From Ectopseudomonas composti (GTDB lineage: Bacteria; Pseudomonadota; Gammaproteobacteria; Pseudomonadales; Pseudomonadaceae), in NCBI GenBank assembly GCA_946886245.1, contig CAMPIF010000149.1:1-8936 (forward strand): DNA of 8,936 nucleotides. The letters are read 5' to 3'. Below are positions 7,811-8,936 of this stretch, in pieces. The notes under the pieces were generated by a model that was given only the letters and a program-made list of their open reading frames with translations, ran no database searches and was not told the origin of the DNA. Every line of letters starts with the position of its first letter. Within the stretch, counting starts at the first letter, position 1. A program made the position numbers and the translations under genes.

Positions 7811-7900
7811 AATTCAATCCAAGAAGAATGAGAATTTTTAAGCTGTATTCGAGCATGAATTTGCCCAACTATCGATTTGGCAAAAATTAACTCAATCCAG
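7811..7900 (-). repeat. Direct-repeat pair, possible operator half-sites
   Basis: On the minus strand, CTGGATTGAGTT (7889-7900) and TTGGATTGAATT (7811-7822) agree at 10 of 12 bases and start 78 bases apart, each followed by an A/T-rich run containing ATTTTT or TTTTT. Both lie just upstream of the helicase gene. Two copies in direct orientation could bind a regulator such as the operon's own HTH protein. In such A/T-rich DNA a chance match cannot be excluded. Confidence 0.3.
7852..7868 (-). promoter_or_regulatory. Weak sigma54-like (-24/-12) candidate
   Basis: On the minus strand, TTGG at 7865-7868 is followed after the GG by ten bases, then GC at 7853-7854 and T at 7852. The essential GG-N10-GC spacing is present, but the CACG block next to GG is absent and only half of the TT before GC is kept. 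It is the only GG-N10-GC in the gap 7805-8029 on this strand. The operon's RtcR-like protein would be the natural partner, yet its GAFTGA loop is degenerate. One such match in about 225 bases could well be chance. Confidence 0.2.
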
Positions 7901-7912
7901 GCTGATTTTTGC
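7880..7912. repeat. Inverted repeat in the divergent promoter region
   Basis: GCAAAAATTA (7880-7889) pairs with TGATTTTTGC (7903-7912): ten pairs with one G-U, around a 13-base loop. It overlaps the upstream copy of the direct repeat. It could be an operator for a dimeric regulator acting on both directions. It is a poor terminator because the stem is A/T-rich. Confidence 0.4.
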
Positions 7913-8017
7913 TCAAAAAAGTTCACATCAGCAACAAGGAGCATATAAGTCATTGATTTTGTTATGTATTTTTTCTGGCATGCATTTTTCTATAGGTTGG
8001 ACGTCAACAACTGAATT

Positions 8018-8022
8018 GAAGG
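8018..8022 (+). promoter_or_regulatory. Ribosome binding site of the DUF4258-like gene
   Basis: GAAGG stands 7 bases before the ATG at 8030, a normal spacing, and supports that start. Confidence 0.6.
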
Positions 8023-8029
8023 CATACAG

Positions 8030-8308
8030 ATGAACATCACCCACCACGGAAAGCTCCGGCAGCAACAGCGCGGCATCCCATCCGTCATCGTCGATCTGGT
8101 ACTGACGTATGGCAGCCGTGAGCACGATAACCAGGGCGGCGTCACGTCCTATCTCAATCGCCGCAGCCGTAGAGCGATCGAACAGGACAAGGGGCGTGAA
8201 TTCTTGAAGCGCTACGACAACCAGATGAACGTCTATGTTGTGCAAAGCGCCGTCGATGGCTGCGTGATCACCTGCGGCCATCGCCACACCCGCATTAACC
8301 GCCACTGA
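8030..8308 (+). CDS. Small DUF4258-like protein
   Basis: 92 residues with a good Shine-Dalgarno. Near the N-terminus, ITHHGKLRQQQRGIP (residues 3-17) has the histidine followed by xxxxQRGI typical of DUF4258-like small proteins. A central basic stretch (LNRRSRRAIE) is followed by a short strand NVYVVQS and a C-terminal VITCGHRHTRI, which resembles the closing strand and basic turn of that family. DUF4258 has been placed with small RNase-like toxin folds (BECR superfamily) by comparative analysis; whether this protein cleaves RNA is unknown. It is transcribed away from the helicase operon and precedes the partial gene at 8329 by 20 bases, so those two are probably co-transcribed. Family resemblance is moderate and no function is demonstrated. 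Confidence 0.65.
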   Translation: MNITHHGKLRQQQRGIPSVIVDLVLTYGSREHDNQGGVTSYLNRRSRRAIEQDKGREFLKRYDNQMNVYVVQSAVDGCVITCGHRHTRINRH

Positions 8309-8328
8309 ACACTTCCGCCCTCAAGATC

Positions 8329-8936
8329 ATGGACACCAAGAACCGCAAAAAAAAGTACCGCCTGCAGGGCGCTGAAACCACGCATCTAATGCAGCGCCTT
8401 GGCGCGCACGACGAAGCTGGCATTGCCGAGCTGAAGAAGTTGGCTGGCCGCATCGAGACCATCAACGCGAGCAAGCAGGCGATGTCGCTGGATAAGCGTG
8501 CCGGCTTCATATTCGAAGAGGTCCACGCCGGCACGTTCAACGCGGCGGCGCGCAAGGCCGGCGACTTCAAGACGACGGCGCTGACCGGCGACACCGGCGG
8601 CTTTGCGAGCGATCCGCGCGTGGACATCCGCGTCGTGCGGGACGGCAGGATCGTCGCCGAGGCTCAAGCCAAGTGCTGTGGCAGCGCCGCGCGCAGCGCG
8701 GTATCCAGTGCCAAACCAAAGTACGCAGGCACCCAGCGCATCGTGCCCGACGACCAAGCGTCGACCGTGCGGGACATGCTCTCCAAATCAGCCAAGGCCA
8801 AGGCGACTTCCCCCAATCCTCGCATGCGGAAGATCGGTGCGAATCGCCAGGAAGCGGCCGCCAAGGTGACAGGCAAGCTGAAGGCAGCCGGGCACGAAAG
8901 CAAGGCTGTCACACATAAGCAAGCCCAGACATTGGC
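8329..8936 (+). CDS. Partial gene, possible PD-(D/E)XK-type nuclease (QxK variant)
   Basis: The frame is open from the ATG at 8329 to the window edge (202 codons visible, 3' end missing). An in-frame TAA at 8296-8298 with no ATG between fixes this start, though no Shine-Dalgarno precedes it; translation may be coupled to the DUF4258-like gene 20 bases upstream. The first residues are very basic (NRKKKYR). Residues about 59-118 hold GFIFEE (E63/E64), then D99 in RVDIRVV, then EAQAK (111-115), giving an E...D...QxK order like the Q-variant PD-(D/E)XK active site of some restriction-type nucleases. A segment KYAGTQRIVPDDQ (131-143) follows and I recall similar text in uncharacterised bacterial proteins. 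The last 50 visible residues are rich in K, A and S. The nuclease reading is inference from a short motif. An alternative is a DNA-binding or phage-related protein with no catalysis. Confidence 0.6.
   Translation, partial: MDTKNRKKKYRLQGAETTHLMQRLGAHDEAGIAELKKLAGRIETINASKQAMSLDKRAGFIFEEVHAGTFNAAARKAGDFKTTALTGDTGGFASDPRVDIRVVRDGRIVAEAQAKCCGSAARSAVSSAKPKYAGTQRIVPDDQASTVRDMLSKSAKAKATSPNPRMRKIGANRQEAAAKVTGKLKAAGHESKAVTHKQAQTL

Larger units (their letters stand above)
7721..8029. promoter_or_regulatory. AT-rich divergent intergenic region
   Basis: This gap separates the minus-strand operon from the plus-strand DUF4258-like gene and is much richer in A+T than the genes on either side, especially from about 7780 to 8000. 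It must hold the promoters for both directions. For the operon, a weak sigma70-like arrangement is TTGAGT, 16 bases, then GATAGT (minus strand, about 7869-7896). A weak -24/-12-like site, an inverted repeat and a direct-repeat pair are listed separately. For the plus-strand gene no good -35/-10 pair was found; TATAGG at 7991-7996 is the best -10-like hexamer and lacks a partner. The part from 7721 to 7804 may be coding if the helicase begins at its TTG. Confidence 0.55.

Noticed and set aside
7928..8305. Minus-strand open frame of 125 codons
   Set aside because: It is antisense to the DUF4258-like gene, which has a proper Shine-Dalgarno and a family-like sequence; the minus frame extends into AT-rich non-coding DNA.
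8386..8757. Minus-strand open frames opposite the partial gene
   Set aside because: These are antisense to the frame starting at 8329, which is open to the window edge and carries a plausible conserved motif.

Overview
The window is GC-rich coding DNA broken by one AT-rich gap of about 300 bases. The protein families (an RtcR-type bacterial enhancer-binding-protein relative, a two-HKD phospholipase D protein, an Upf1-like SF1 helicase) fit a GC-rich proteobacterium. Nothing in the sequence fixes genus or species. No core metabolic gene, tRNA, rRNA, CRISPR array or intact insertion sequence was seen, so the stretch looks like an accessory or defence-type region.

Layout: positions 1-226 hold no convincing gene, only two overlapping inverted repeats. 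From about 7720 down to 227 lies one compact minus-strand operon of four genes, read in this order: (A) SF1B Upf1/DNA2-like helicase (4919-7720), (B) an unrecognised 467-residue protein with a possible N-terminal winged-helix segment (3519-4922), (C) a two-HKD PLD-superfamily nuclease-like protein (1957-3522), (D) an RtcR-like protein with a CARF-type N-terminal domain, an AAA+ domain and a Fis-like C-terminal HTH (227-1960). Each of the three junctions is an ATGA stop/start overlap of 4 bases, so the four proteins are very probably made together and work together. The AT-rich gap 7721-8029 is divergent. It carries an inverted repeat, a pair of direct repeats and one weak -24/-12-like site. 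On its other side, on the plus strand, sit a 92-residue DUF4258-like protein (8030-8308) and a gene running off the window end (8329 onward), whose visible part carries a D...QxK pattern suggestive of a PD-(D/E)XK-type nuclease.

The main interest is the four-gene operon. A nucleic-acid-translocating helicase and a PLD nuclease are a typical effector pair in anti-phage systems (Mokosh combines a related helicase with a PLD domain, DISARM includes a PLD protein). Here they are linked to a CARF-AAA+ protein whose sigma54-contacting loop is degenerate: GAHSMA stands where GAFTGA is expected, and one of the usual arginine-finger positions is changed. The RtcR-like protein may therefore have become a ligand- or RNA-sensing ATPase inside the system rather than a sigma54 activator. 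I do not recognise this exact four-gene set as a named system. Its function is inferred from sequence reading alone.
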